From contig NZ_CAMTTF010000007.1 of NCBI RefSeq assembly GCF_947077765.1, positions 1 to 64,000 of the forward strand: a stretch of 64,000 nt of DNA. Reading direction: 5' to 3'. The first letter of the stretch is position 1. Each line of letters starts with the position of its first letter. Source of the stretch: Salinibacter grassmerensis. GTDB lineage: Bacteria; Bacteroidota; Rhodothermia; Rhodothermales; Salinibacteraceae. A model generated the notes under the pieces. It did no database searches, was not told the DNA's origin, and saw only the letters and a program-made list of their open reading frames with translations. The position numbers and the translations under genes are program-made. Positions 35,805 to 44,966 of the stretch are shown here, piece by piece.

Positions 35805-35846
35805 GCCTGCCGCGTGCTTCGGCGGAGCCCATGTCTAGCCCGTGTC

Positions 35847-36593
35847 TCATACGAGCCGGTCGCGAATCTCAGAGGCGTAGGAGCGGCTCACCCGGACGGT
35901 GGTGCCGTCGTCGAGCACGGCCTTGTACCCACCCGAGCCGTCGCTGTAGAGGTGGTCGATGGCCGGGAAGGCAAGAATGTGAGAGCGGTGGACGCGCATG
36001 AATCGCGTTGGGGCAAGGCGGTCCTCCAACGCGCCGATGCCCATCGACGACAGGTGGGTCGTCTCGTCGGTGTGGAGCTTCGAGTAGTCGCCCGCCGCCT
36101 CCACCCATCGAACGTCGTCGGGGTCGACCGGGATGATTTTGTCGCCGCGGCGCACGTAGAGCCGCTCGGGCGGTTCGTCGGCGTCGGCCCTGGCCTCCTG
36201 CAGCAGCGTCGCCAGCTGATCGGCGTACGCGTCGTCGTCCCGGTCGTGGCGCTCCAGCGCCCGCTCCACGGCGGTTCGGAAGCGGGCCTTGGTGTACGGC
36301 TTCAAAAGATAGTCCACTGCCCCCGCCTCAAAGGCCTCGATCGCGTACTCGTCGTAGGCGGTGGAAAAGATGATGTCCGGCAGCGTGTCGACCCGTTCCA
36401 GCACGTCAAAGCCGTCGAGGCCGGGCATCTGTACGTCGAGGAAGACGAGGTCGGGGGCCTTCTCGTTGATGGCCTCAATGGCCGCCCGTCCCGTTCCGCA
36501 CTCGCCGAGGATTTCGATGCGGTCCACCTCCTGCAGGTACTCCTGAATCAGGCTGCGGGCGGGCGGTTCGTCGTCGACAATGAGGGTGCGCAC
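35847..36593 (-). CDS. LytTR-family response regulator
   Basis: The 248-residue protein has a receiver domain with VDDE (Asp7-8), FLDVQMPG (phospho-acceptor Asp53) and Lys near LLKPYT. It ends with a LytTR DNA-binding domain (about 140-248) containing FMRVHRSHILAFPAIDHL and TVRVSRSYASEIRDRL. It lies 50 bases downstream of its sensor kinase and is the last gene of the minus-strand operon. It is likely to regulate the adjacent ABC exporter and TonB receptor genes. Confidence 0.96.
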   Translation of the reverse strand: MRTLIVDDEPPARSLIQEYLQEVDRIEILGECGTGRAAIEAINEKAPDLVFLDVQMPGLDGFDVLERVDTLPDIIFSTAYDEYAIEAFEAGAVDYLLKPYTKARFRTAVERALERHDRDDDAYADQLATLLQEARADADEPPERLYVRRGDKIIPVDPDDVRWVEAAGDYSKLHTDETTHLSSMGIGALEDRLAPTRFMRVHRSHILAFPAIDHLYSDGSGGYKAVLDDGTTVRVSRSYASEIRDRLV

Positions 36594-36643
36594 AGGCTCG
36601 GGCGGAGACTAGAAAAAGGGAGGCGCGGTGAGGTGAGGAATGG

Positions 36644-37783
36644 TCAAGAATCGGTGGTGCCGTTTCGGGGGATGGAGAACCAGACCCTGAAGCCGGTCGG
36701 GTTGTTCTGGGCAGTGCGGAGGGCCGCGTCGGGGCCGTAGGTGTGTTCCAGTCGTGCGGTGGTGGTGGCGAGGCCGGTGCCATCCGTCGAGCCCGAGAGC
36801 GGGTCCTCGGCGTCGGGGCCCACGCCGGTGTCTGCCACGTGCACGTCGAGCTCGTCGTTCTCGGCGGTTACCTCCACCGTGACGGAGCCGCCCTCCTCGC
36901 TCGGGGCAATGCCGTGGCGGAGCGCATTTTCCACGAGGGGCTGCAGCACCATCGGCGGCACCGGCGTGTCCAGGGCGTCGGTGTCGGCGTCGACGTCCAT
37001 CCGGGCCCGCAGCCGATCCGAAAAGCGGTGCCGCTCCAGGTCGAGGTACCGGCGGGTGAAGGCGATTTCTTCCCGCAGCGGAACGAACTCACGATCCGGG
37101 CCCTCGAGGGCGTACCGCATCATGCCGGAGAGCTTCGCGATCATATTCCGGGCCTGCTCCGGGTCCCGGCGGAGCGTTGCGCTAATCGAGTTCAGGGTGT
37201 TGAACAGAAAGTGCGGGTTGACCTGGGCCTTGAGGGCGGCGACCTGTTGCTCGCGGGCCATGGCCAGAAGCTCGGTGGTTTGCCGCTCCTTCTGCCGGAG
37301 GCGCTGGACGTTCCGCACCAGGTGGTAGAGGGCAAACTGGATGGCGTAGACCGTCAGGTTGCCGAACAGGACCCATTGGTACTGGGCCCCAATCTCCGCC
37401 GCGATGCTGGGGGCAAACACGGCCCGAACGACGAACAGGTACGACTCGAGCCCGCCCCAGGCGTAGAGGGGGCCGAGGGTCAGGTGCGCGCCGAGCACCC
37501 ATCCCCAACCCGTACGATCCATTTCGCGCACCGTGACCCACCAGACCGGTACGCTGTAAAGGCCGAGGATAAGAACAAAGGCAATCTGCCCGGCGAGGAG
37601 GCCAACGAAGGGGGCGTTGGGCTCCTGCTGAGCGATAAAGAACGTGTAGAGGAGCGCGTAGAGCGTCCAGCCCACCGCGGCCAGTCCGATCCCTGTCCAG
37701 GTGATGTGCGGCTTGGGTGGGGCCTGGGTGTCGATGTCCTCCAGGGAGGCATCGAGGTCGGTTGAAGAGGGCACCGACGACAT
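36644..37783 (-). CDS. LytS/YehU-type sensor histidine kinase
   Basis: The 379-residue protein has four membrane helices in the first 150 residues. A coiled coil follows, then the His_kinase domain with QVNPHFLFNTLN (phospho-acceptor His191) and an HATPase domain with VENALRHGIAP, VADTGVGP and the TDGTGLATT glycine loop. It phosphorylates the LytTR regulator encoded next. The gene is preceded after 43 bases by the ABC permease gene, as in transporter-linked systems. Confidence 0.94.
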   Translation of the reverse strand: MSSVPSSTDLDASLEDIDTQAPPKPHITWTGIGLAAVGWTLYALLYTFFIAQQEPNAPFVGLLAGQIAFVLILGLYSVPVWWVTVREMDRTGWGWVLGAHLTLGPLYAWGGLESYLFVVRAVFAPSIAAEIGAQYQWVLFGNLTVYAIQFALYHLVRNVQRLRQKERQTTELLAMAREQQVAALKAQVNPHFLFNTLNSISATLRRDPEQARNMIAKLSGMMRYALEGPDREFVPLREEIAFTRRYLDLERHRFSDRLRARMDVDADTDALDTPVPPMVLQPLVENALRHGIAPSEEGGSVTVEVTAENDELDVHVADTGVGPDAEDPLSGSTDGTGLATTTARLEHTYGPDAALRTAQNNPTGFRVWFSIPRNGTTDS

Positions 37784-37826
37784 GTCTGCTCAGTGTATTG
37801 GGAGGGAGTCGTCTCGTCGAGGTGCG

Positions 37827-38564
37827 TTACGACCACCGGAAGGCCCACGCCGCCACGACGGCACTCGCGAGGCCCATTCCTGCAAGGACGAGCCCCGCCG
37901 TCCCGTTCCACTGGCCGTGGAGCCAGGCGTCCTGCAGGAGGCGGGTGACGTGGGTGAGTGGCAGGGCGAGGCTCACGGTCACCAGCCAGTCGGGGAAGAG
38001 AAACTGCGGAAGGGCCGCCCCCGAGAGGAACAGCATGGGGAAGAAGAGCGCCATGCCAACCGACTGCGCCGCGCGGGCTGTGGGCATCAGGGCACCGAGC
38101 AGGAAACCGAGGCTCAGGAAGGCGATGCCGGCGAACAGCAGCGCACCGATTGCCAGCAGAAAAGAGGACGGCAGGGGCACGGCGTACGCGATGGTGGCGG
38201 CGACGAGGAGCAGGGCCGTGCTCACGAGTAGCATCACGAGGTTCACGGCGGCCTGTGTCCCCAGCACGGTCGTCGGACGGAGCGGAGTTACGCGAAATCG
38301 GCGGAGAATGCCCTGGTCGCGCTGCGTCGCCAGCGTGATGGGCAGGCTTAGTAGGCCGAGGGAGCCGATCGTAAGGGCCACGTAGCCGGGAATAGCGCGC
38401 GTGGTATAGCCGACGTCGCCGGGGGCGGAGGCGGGGCCGTTGCCAAAGATGGCACCGAACGCGAACAGCAGGAGCAGGGGGAAGCCCAGCGTGAAAAACG
38501 TGGCGGACGGTTCCCGCAGAAAAAGTTTCGACTCGGTCCAGGTGAGCGTGAGGAAGGCCTTCAT
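37827..38564 (-). CDS. ABC-2 type transporter permease
   Basis: The 245-residue membrane protein starts MKAFLTLTWTESKLFLREPSATFF and has six helices. The ABC-2 signature region lies around QRDQGILRRFRVTPLRPTTVLGTQ. This is a Nod-J/DrrB-like exporter permease that pairs with the ATPase encoded 86 bases upstream. The substrate is unknown. Confidence 0.93.
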   Translation of the reverse strand: MKAFLTLTWTESKLFLREPSATFFTLGFPLLLLFAFGAIFGNGPASAPGDVGYTTRAIPGYVALTIGSLGLLSLPITLATQRDQGILRRFRVTPLRPTTVLGTQAAVNLVMLLVSTALLLVAATIAYAVPLPSSFLLAIGALLFAGIAFLSLGFLLGALMPTARAAQSVGMALFFPMLFLSGAALPQFLFPDWLVTVSLALPLTHVTRLLQDAWLHGQWNGTAGLVLAGMGLASAVVAAWAFRWS

Positions 38565-38650
38565 CGGCTTGAGCGTATCGGTTGGACGAGACTGCGGGTG
38601 GAGGGGGCAACTCGTCCCGATGGTTGAGGGGAGAGATGCGACATGATGCG

Positions 38651-39613
38651 TTACGAGGGGGGTGGAGTGAACCGCTTTTTTGTGTGTGCCTCAGAGGAGG
38701 AGAACGCGGACGAGTCGTCCGTGAGGGCGAAGAAAACGTCTTCCAGGGTGGCGCGCTCGGCGTGCAGGTCGTTCGGGAGGACGTCCGCGCTGGCGAGACG
38801 GTGCACGACGGTCGTTAGTAGGTCATCCCCGCCCCGCGCTTGCACGTGGCCGTCCACGACCTCCACGCTCTGCACGCCGTCCGTCGTGCGCAGGGAGTCT
38901 GGATCCAAATCGGACGGCGCGTCGAACCAGACCCGGTACGATGCGTCGAGCCGATCGATGAGGGCCTCCGGTGTATCGAGGGCGACACACTGCCCCTCAT
39001 CCATCATGGCCACCCGGTCGCAGAGCGCCTGGGCCTCGTCCATAAAGTGCGTGACGAGAATGACGGTGGTGCCGGATGCCTGGACCTCGCGCAGCAGCTC
39101 CTGCGTGCCCCGACGAGCCTCCGGGTCGAGCCCCGTCGAGATCTCGTCGAGCACCACGAGGTCGGGATTATGCACCAGCGCGAGGGCTACGAAGAGCCGT
39201 TGCTTCTGGCCGCCGGAGAGGGCGCCAAAGGCCGCGTCGTGCTTGTCCGTCAAGCCCCAGCGGTCGAGGAGTGTGGCAGGGTCGGTCGTCGTCGGGTAGA
39301 AAGAGGCAAAGAGATCGAGGGCCTCACGGACCGTGATGCGGTCGGGCAGGGCGGCCTCCTGCAGCTGAGCCCCAACCCGACGGTAAAACTGCTTGGGCGA
39401 CGCCTGCTGCGGGTCCATGCCGAGCACGCGCACGGTGCCCGTGTCGGGTCGGCGCAGGCCCAGGGCGCACTCGACGGCGGTTGTTTTGCCCGCGCCGTTG
39501 GGGCCGATGAGGCCGAAGATCTCGTCCGTCTCGACCTTTAGGGACAGGTCGTCGACGGCGACCGTGGAGCCGTATGCCTTTCGAAGGCCATCGATGGCGA
39601 GAGCAGTGTCCAT
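38651..39613 (-). CDS. ABC transporter ATP-binding protein (CcmA/DrrA type)
   Basis: The 320-residue ATPase has Walker A GPNGAGKTT (about 38-46), a Q-loop, the signature LSGGQKQRLFVA (about 130-141), Walker B DLVVLDEIS and H-loop VTHFMDEAQALCDR. The C-terminal 80 residues form a DUF4162-like extension found in drug-export ATPases. It powers the adjacent ABC-2 permease. The gene lies 43 bases downstream of the TPR lipoprotein gene on the same strand. Confidence 0.96.
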   Translation of the reverse strand: MDTALAIDGLRKAYGSTVAVDDLSLKVETDEIFGLIGPNGAGKTTAVECALGLRRPDTGTVRVLGMDPQQASPKQFYRRVGAQLQEAALPDRITVREALDLFASFYPTTTDPATLLDRWGLTDKHDAAFGALSGGQKQRLFVALALVHNPDLVVLDEISTGLDPEARRGTQELLREVQASGTTVILVTHFMDEAQALCDRVAMMDEGQCVALDTPEALIDRLDASYRVWFDAPSDLDPDSLRTTDGVQSVEVVDGHVQARGGDDLLTTVVHRLASADVLPNDLHAERATLEDVFFALTDDSSAFSSSEAHTKKRFTPPPS

Positions 39614-39656
39614 GGCAAGAACGATGAAGGACGAGAAGTGAGGGGCGAGAGGCTCC

Positions 39657-40499
39657 CTACCCGGTCTGTTCGTTGAGGCGAGGTAGGAGGACGGACTGCA
39701 CCCAGCCGTAGTCGGGATTGAGGTCGAGCGCGGTCTCGAAGGCCGTGCGGGCCTGGTCGTACCGCCCGGCCTCCAGATGAGCGAGGCCGATCCAGGCGTG
39801 CGCCTCGGCGTGGCCCCAGCTGGGCATCAGCGGGTCGTCGGCGGGCGCCTGCTCGGCGAGACGGGCCGCTTTCCTGAACTTCTCCAGGGCTCTCTCTTCA
39901 TCGCCGCCAAACATGCTGGGTGCGTAGAAATCCGATGTGCCGTCGATGATCCACACGCGCGGATTGTCGGCGCCGTGCTCCTTGGCCTGTTTCATGGCCT
40001 CGTTGGCCTTCGGGCCCAGCGACATGCCCTGCATCGGGTTCATGCCCATCATCTGCCCGTAGCACCCCGACAATAGCGCCCAGGCGTCGGCCATCGTGGA
40101 GTCGAGCTCCGTGGCGCGCTTGAGGTGGGTGAGGGCGTCTTGAAGGACCTGCTCGCGACGGTCCTCGGCGTCTTCGGAAAGCCGGTTCACGATCCGGTAG
40201 TCGGCGAGGGCGGCGTAGTAGTGGGCCAGCGCCGCGCGGTCGGCGCTGTTGGTGGCCTGCTTGGCCAGGGCACGAGCCTGCCTCAGGGAATCGATCGAGC
40301 CCGTGTCGGTGGCGCTACGGATTTGGGTCTTGACCTCTCGAAGGAGGGAGTCGGTTGCCGAAGGCCCGAAGGCAGGAGACGCTGGTGTCGTGGACGCCGC
40401 CGGCCCGCTCGCCCCGCATGCGAGAAGGCCGATGAGCAGAATGCAGGCGGTGGAGAAGAAGACCGAGGATTGGAGAGCGTTTGATGAGATCGGGAGCAT
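39657..40499 (-). CDS. TPR-containing lipoprotein
   Basis: The 280-residue protein is read from MLPISSNALQSS. The signal peptide carries a lipobox, LIGLLAC, so it is lipid-anchored. Helical tetratricopeptide-like repeats follow. One lies near HYYAALADYRIV, one around LTHLKRATELDSTMADAWALLSGCYGQ, and one in the C-terminal WIGLAHLEAGRYDQARTAFETALDLNPDYGW. It lies between the TonB receptor and ABC genes in one run. It likely assembles partner proteins in the envelope. Confidence 0.85.
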   Translation of the reverse strand: MLPISSNALQSSVFFSTACILLIGLLACGASGPAASTTPASPAFGPSATDSLLREVKTQIRSATDTGSIDSLRQARALAKQATNSADRAALAHYYAALADYRIVNRLSEDAEDRREQVLQDALTHLKRATELDSTMADAWALLSGCYGQMMGMNPMQGMSLGPKANEAMKQAKEHGADNPRVWIIDGTSDFYAPSMFGGDEERALEKFRKAARLAEQAPADDPLMPSWGHAEAHAWIGLAHLEAGRYDQARTAFETALDLNPDYGWVQSVLLPRLNEQTG

Positions 40500-40589
40500 G
40501 AGAGATTTGGGAGATGAGAAGGAAGGACACGTTGGTGCGTCGCGCGTGCCGATCGCGGTCGGATGCACGGTAGGAGGAGAAAAGCCGTC

Positions 40590-42803
40590 TCAAAGCGTGA
40601 GGGTGAGGCCGAAGTACACCGACCGGCGGAAGTCCGTCCGTCGGTACCGGCGGGTCGAATAGTCGGGCGAGTAGGTCACGTCGACGGCGTTGGCCCGGTC
40701 GAGGACGTTGTTGAGCGCCGCGTAGACGACCACATTTTGCTGGCGGTTGAAGGGCCAGAAGTAGCTTACCTGCAGGTCGAGGCGGTGGTAGGCCGGAAGC
40801 CGCTCGCTCCCCACCGGCCCGTCCACCGGCAGGACCGTGCCGGTTTCCAATTGCTCAGTACCCACGACCGGCGTGAAGGGCTGCCCAGTGGTATACCGGT
40901 ACGTGCCGCCAACCCGAATCTCGTCCACGACACGCACCTTCCCCACCGCCGTGATCTGGTGGGTGAGGTCGTAGGGGGCCGGTCCCTGTTCGAGCGTCAG
41001 GTCCGTCCCGCGGTCCCGGGGCTGGGTGCGATGGGAGCGAAGCAGGCTGTACGAGGTCCATCCGTTGAAGCGGGTCCCCAGAAACGATCCGTACTTGGCA
41101 AAAAGGTCGACGCCCCGCGCGGCCCCCGTTCCATCGGTTGCGTAGCGGGACGGCCCGGTGCGGACGACCAGGTCGCGGTACGGCTTGTGGTAGGCCTCGG
41201 CCCGCAGGAGCACGTTCTCTCGCTCGTGGCGCAGGCCCACCACCACGTGCTGCGCGCTCTGGGCGCCGAGCGTATTGTCGCCGGCGTGCTCGCCGTAGGT
41301 GCTGAGCTCCGGGAACTGGTGGTAGAGCCCCCAGGCGGCCCGCAGATGGGTGTTCGGCGCGACCCGCCAGGACAGGCCCACCCGTGGATCGACGACCGGT
41401 CGGCCCGCACGACTGTGGACGTCGGCGCGCAGCCCGGCCCGGGCGACGAGCGACGAAAGGACGCTGGACTCGATCTCGGCGTATCCGCCGGCCCGCGTGG
41501 CCGGGAGCGATTGATCAATCGAACGCGTGGGGGCGTCCGGGGTCACGACGTCCGGCTGCGTCGGAACCGTGCCGTCGAACCGGTACCGCCGCCGCTCGAG
41601 GGTGCCGCCGGCGCGGAGCGTCCGGTCGTCGGTCTTGCGCGTGGCGTCGACACGAAGCTTGGCGGCCTGGTCGGTCGGCGATAGGTTGAGCGCGCCGAGA
41701 CTCTTCGTCGACGTGTGTGCGTTCCAGGAGGCACTCGACTCCACGGTCCACCCGCGTATTTGGCTCGTCCACTGCAGGCTGTAGAGCTGGTTCGTGGTCT
41801 GGCCGCGGTAGACGCCGGAATAGGCGCCTTCCGTCGCCTCCACGCCGATGCGGTTGTGGCGGGTGAAGGCGAAGAGCTTGAGCTGTCCGGTGGGGCCGTA
41901 GTCCCAGGTCAGGCCTAGGTTGCCGTCCAGGCCCTGCGGGACGGTGGCGTAGTCCCCGTGCTGGCCGTTGACGCGGAAGAGAAGCCCGGTAAACGAGCGA
42001 TTGCCAGAGAGCCGCAGGCCGAGCGTATTCTCCACGAGCGGCTGATCGAGGGCGAGGGACGCGGCGGCGAGGCCGAGGTTCACGTACCGGCTGGACTCCG
42101 TCGGCCGATCCTTCGACTCCATCGCGAGGACGCCGGAGAGCGCGTCGCCGTACTGGGCCGAGAAGCCGCCCGTGGCAAGCGTGGTGCCGCCGACGAGGAA
42201 GGGGCGAACGGCGCCAAACGACCCGCCCGCCGGAGACTCGTAGCGGTACGGATGATGAACCGTCGCCTGGTCGAGAAGCGTTTTGGTCTCGGTCACGTCG
42301 CCGCCCCGCACGAAGAGGCCGGCGCCATCTCCCGGTGCAGCCACGCCCGGGAGCGACTGCAGCGCGCGGAAGAGATCCCCGGCGGCGCCCGGTGTCGTCA
42401 CCGCCTCGGTTGAGCCCAAGGTAGACTCCGTGGGCGATCCGGTCGAGAAGGCCTCGCCGGTCACGACGGCCCCGTCGAGCTCAACGCGCTCGGCCCGGAG
42501 GACGAAGCGAACGGTGGTCGTGTCGCCGGCCCGGAGGCGGAGAGAGTGCTCTACGGGATCGTAGCCGACGGCCGAAGCCCGCAGGACAACCGATCCGGTG
42601 CGTGTCGTTTCGAGACGAAAGCGGCCGTTCTCCCCGGCAGCGGTGCCGATGGTCGTTCCTTTGAGCTGCACGTTGGCGTAGGGCACACCAACGGCGTCGC
42701 GCCCGTCCTGCACCAGGCCCTTCACCACGGCAGGCTGGGCCGGGGCCACGGCAGGAATGAGCGTGAGTACGATGCCGAGTGCCCCAATGAGTCGGAGACG
42801 CAT
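40590..42803 (-). CDS. TonB-dependent outer-membrane receptor
   Basis: The 737-residue protein is read from MRLRLIGALGIVLT. Its signal peptide is cut near APAQ-PAVVKG. A carboxypeptidase-regulatory-like domain (about 25-105) follows, with GVPYANVQLKGTTIGTAAGENG. The plug domain contains LFVRGGDVTETKTLLDQATV and GDALSGVLAMESKD, and a 22-strand barrel ends in LTLTL. It imports a ligand, often a siderophore, glycan or peptide, with energy from TonB. It heads a probable six-gene run. Confidence 0.92.
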   Translation of the reverse strand: MRLRLIGALGIVLTLIPAVAPAQPAVVKGLVQDGRDAVGVPYANVQLKGTTIGTAAGENGRFRLETTRTGSVVLRASAVGYDPVEHSLRLRAGDTTTVRFVLRAERVELDGAVVTGEAFSTGSPTESTLGSTEAVTTPGAAGDLFRALQSLPGVAAPGDGAGLFVRGGDVTETKTLLDQATVHHPYRYESPAGGSFGAVRPFLVGGTTLATGGFSAQYGDALSGVLAMESKDRPTESSRYVNLGLAAASLALDQPLVENTLGLRLSGNRSFTGLLFRVNGQHGDYATVPQGLDGNLGLTWDYGPTGQLKLFAFTRHNRIGVEATEGAYSGVYRGQTTNQLYSLQWTSQIRGWTVESSASWNAHTSTKSLGALNLSPTDQAAKLRVDATRKTDDRTLRAGGTLERRRYRFDGTVPTQPDVVTPDAPTRSIDQSLPATRAGGYAEIESSVLSSLVARAGLRADVHSRAGRPVVDPRVGLSWRVAPNTHLRAAWGLYHQFPELSTYGEHAGDNTLGAQSAQHVVVGLRHERENVLLRAEAYHKPYRDLVVRTGPSRYATDGTGAARGVDLFAKYGSFLGTRFNGWTSYSLLRSHRTQPRDRGTDLTLEQGPAPYDLTHQITAVGKVRVVDEIRVGGTYRYTTGQPFTPVVGTEQLETGTVLPVDGPVGSERLPAYHRLDLQVSYFWPFNRQQNVVVYAALNNVLDRANAVDVTYSPDYSTRRYRRTDFRRSVYFGLTLTL

Positions 42804-42976
42804 GGTGAGATTGGCGGGTGAGGATGAGTTCGTCCACAATGGCATCCTCGCCTATTCACCGCCTGGGGTTCGCGTTTGGGGGATCTCGACGAGTCGCGTC
42901 TGCCCTCGTCGGGCCGCGAGTCGCGCCGACGAGCGAGCAGGAGGCTCGACGCTGAAAAGTGCCGTCAAAAAAGAAA

Positions 42977-43004
42977 GGCCGACCCGCCGGTTGACGAGTC
43001 GGCC
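42977..43004 (-). terminator. Rho-independent terminator of the small cysteine protein gene
   Basis: On the minus strand, GGCCGAC pairs with GTCGGCC around a 14-base loop. The minus strand then continues into a T-rich run (TTTCTTTTTT). It lies 25 bases beyond the stop of the gene at 43030-43239 and before the TonB receptor promoter region. Confidence 0.75.
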
Positions 43005-43029
43005 CAAAACAAGTTGGATGAATGCACAC

Positions 43030-43239
43030 TCAGGCGACGACCTCCGCCTGTTCTTCGGGGACCGGCATGGCGTCGAATCGCACGCCCTGGTCCCCCGGAT
43101 ACGGTTCGTGGTGGTCGTGCTGGTTTCGCCAGATCTCCTCGGGGATGCCCTCCGGAAAGGCTTCACAAACCGCCTCGTCGTCGCGGTCGCGGTCGAGATG
43201 CGTGCAGGACTTGCACATTGATTCGATATCGTGGGCCAT
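43030..43239 (-). CDS. Small cysteine-containing protein, unknown
   Basis: The 69-residue protein is read from [21 protein letters not shown]; an earlier in-frame ATG at 43278 adds 13 residues. CKSC (about 9-12) and a Cys in [15 protein letters not shown] could bind a metal. The rest is acidic and hydrophilic, with [10 protein letters not shown] as a His/Asp-rich patch. The gene has its own strong terminator and probable promoter. No function is known. Confidence 0.72.
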   Translation of the reverse strand: MAHDIESMCKSCTHLDRDRDDEAVCEAFPEGIPEEIWRNQHDHHEPYPGDQGVRFDAMPVPEEQAEVVA

Positions 43240-43329
43240 GGCTGCCGCTCCCTGTCTTTTGTGCGGATCTATCGACAAACTTCACAAGCCCGAACATCCC
43301 TGAGCGAGGAAGGGTCCACTGCAGACAAA

Positions 43330-43348
43330 ATTTAGAGTCGATCTAAAT
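43330..43348. promoter_or_regulatory. Candidate operator: inverted repeat ATTTAGA-N5-TCTAAAT
   Basis: ATTTAGA (43330-43336) and TCTAAAT (43342-43348) form a perfect 7-bp inverted repeat with a 5-base spacer. It lies in the intergenic region between two divergent small-protein genes. A third ATTTAGA half-site is at 43459-43465, 42 bases before the plus-strand start. The AT-rich site stands out in a GC-rich genome. The binding protein is unknown. Confidence 0.4.
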
Positions 43349-43458
43349 CCAGTTCCGACCGGTCTGTGCGTCGCCTGCAAAGCACAAAGCGTGGGGGAAG
43401 GGCCGGTCTCGTCCGAAATTTCACGGAGAGACGTTGTACGTTCTAGAGTGGGCGGTTT

Positions 43459-43465
43459 ATTTAGA
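43459..43465 (+). promoter_or_regulatory. Extra ATTTAGA half-site before the 43507 gene
   Basis: This is a single copy of the half-site found inverted at 43330-43348. It lies near the expected promoter of the next gene, within an AT-rich stretch that includes a TATACA-like element. Confidence 0.3.
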
Positions 43466-43506
43466 CTCTATACAAACAAGGCACGCCTTCAAAGCCAATG
43501 TTCGCC

Positions 43507-43815
43507 ATGCAACTGGAGGAAATCGAACGCGAGGCCCCCAGCGATTTTTCGGTACGCGACCGCCCCGGCCAGGCATGCTACAAGTACTGCCTTCGAGGGA
43601 AGGGGTGTACCTTGGGTGTGCTCTTCGAGACCTCGACCTGCGTCTGCTTTGAGTGGCTTACCGAGAACGGGCAGGCGGTGCCCTACCGGCCCGAGCTCCG
43701 CTACAAGGCGTGGCCGAAGCGAACGGTTGCCCGGCTTGTGGAAGACGGATGGTGGGAGCCGGAGCCGGCGGCGCCCGATGCAGTTCCTGCTTCGTCGCAG
43801 GCGCGGAGCGGGTGA
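43507..43815 (+). CDS. Small conserved-looking protein with Cys/Trp, unknown
   Basis: The 102-residue protein is read from MQLEEIEREAPSD. It contains CYKYCLRGKGCTLGVLFETSTCVCFEWL, a compact cysteine-rich core (about 24-50). RYKAWPKRTVARLVEDGWWEPEP and a disordered tail follow. The four to five Cys could bind a metal or form disulfides. It has its own AT-rich promoter region with ATTTAGA repeats. No family was recognised. Confidence 0.6.
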   Translation: MQLEEIEREAPSDFSVRDRPGQACYKYCLRGKGCTLGVLFETSTCVCFEWLTENGQAVPYRPELRYKAWPKRTVARLVEDGWWEPEPAAPDAVPASSQARSG

Positions 43816-43880
43816 GTCTGTTCGCCGCCGCCAGCGGAGAAGACGCGCAAAAGTGCAGGGACCGTCGAGTACGGAAGCAA

Positions 43881-44966
43881 TCAGTTGGCAGGACTCGTCG
43901 AAGGCTGATGCTTCCGGTGGGCCGTGTCGGGGTCCCCAGAAGATGTGCCATCGGCCTGTACGGGCACCTGCCGCTCCGGGCCGTCCTCGACGATCACAGG
44001 CTCGAATCCGGCCTGCTGGATCATCCGGTAGTCCTTCGATTCGCCCTGCCCTCCCGTGGTCAGGTACCCGTCGGTGAAGAAGGAATTGGCGGCGTACAGG
44101 GCCAGGGGCTGCATCTGATCGAGCACGACCTCGCGTCCGCCGGCCATGCGGATGTCTGCCTCCGGATGGACGAGCCGAAACATGGCGAGGGCCTTCAGGC
44201 ACTCTTGGGGGCGCACCTTCTCCACATCCTCCAGGGGGGTGCCGGAACGCGGGTTTAAGAAGTTCACCGGGACCGACTCCACGCCAATCTCGCGGAGCGC
44301 CATGGCCAGGTCGACCCAGTCCTTCGGGGCTTCGCCGAGCCCGATGATTCCCCCGCAGCATGCCTCCATGCCGGCCGCCTTGGCCCGGTTGACAGTCTCA
44401 ACCCGGTCACTCCACTCGTGCGTCGTCACCACGTTTTCGAAGTGGTCGCACGACGTCTCCAAGTTGTGGTTATACCGATCCACGCCTGCATCGGCAAGTT
44501 TTTCGGCCTGCTCCTCGTCGAGCAGCCCGAGGGAGGCGCACACGTCCATCGGATACTTCTCTTTGATGCGGCGTGTGGCCTCGCAGACGACGTCGACCTC
44601 GCTGGAGTGGGGGCCCCGGGTTGCGGTGACGATACAGTATGTCACCGCCCCTTTGTCCCAGGCGGCTTCGGCGCCCTCAATGATCTGGTCCACCTGTTGC
44701 ATCCCATACTGCTCGGGGTCGCTGTCGAACTTGAGGGACTGGCTGCAGAACGCGCAGTCCTCCGGGCACACGCCGCTTTTGGCGTTTTGAAGGACGTGAA
44801 TGCGCACGCGCCGCCCGTGATGATGCCGCCGGACGCGAAAGGCCGCGTCGAGCAGGGGGAGCAGCTCATCGTCGCCGGCGTGCACGACGTCGAGCGCCTG
44901 CGACGGAGAGAGGGGAGAGCCTTCGAGTACTTGGGTGGCCAGTGTTCTCCAGGCTGTCATGGGCAC
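43881..44966 (-). CDS. bioB: Biotin synthase
   Basis: The 361-residue radical SAM enzyme has CPEDCAFC (Cys67, Cys71, Cys74) for the 4Fe-4S cluster. YNHNLETSCDHFENVVTTH, a CCGGIIGLGE segment and FLNPRSGTPLEDVEKV follow. It inserts sulfur into dethiobiotin to give biotin. A disordered C-terminal extension of about 35 residues is longer than in E. coli. No other bio gene is adjacent, and bioY is 24 kb upstream. The start could be this ATG or MTAWRT two codons on. Confidence 0.96.
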   Translation of the reverse strand: MPMTAWRTLATQVLEGSPLSPSQALDVVHAGDDELLPLLDAAFRVRRHHHGRRVRIHVLQNAKSGVCPEDCAFCSQSLKFDSDPEQYGMQQVDQIIEGAEAAWDKGAVTYCIVTATRGPHSSEVDVVCEATRRIKEKYPMDVCASLGLLDEEQAEKLADAGVDRYNHNLETSCDHFENVVTTHEWSDRVETVNRAKAAGMEACCGGIIGLGEAPKDWVDLAMALREIGVESVPVNFLNPRSGTPLEDVEKVRPQECLKALAMFRLVHPEADIRMAGGREVVLDQMQPLALYAANSFFTDGYLTTGGQGESKDYRMIQQAGFEPVIVEDGPERQVPVQADGTSSGDPDTAHRKHQPSTSPAN

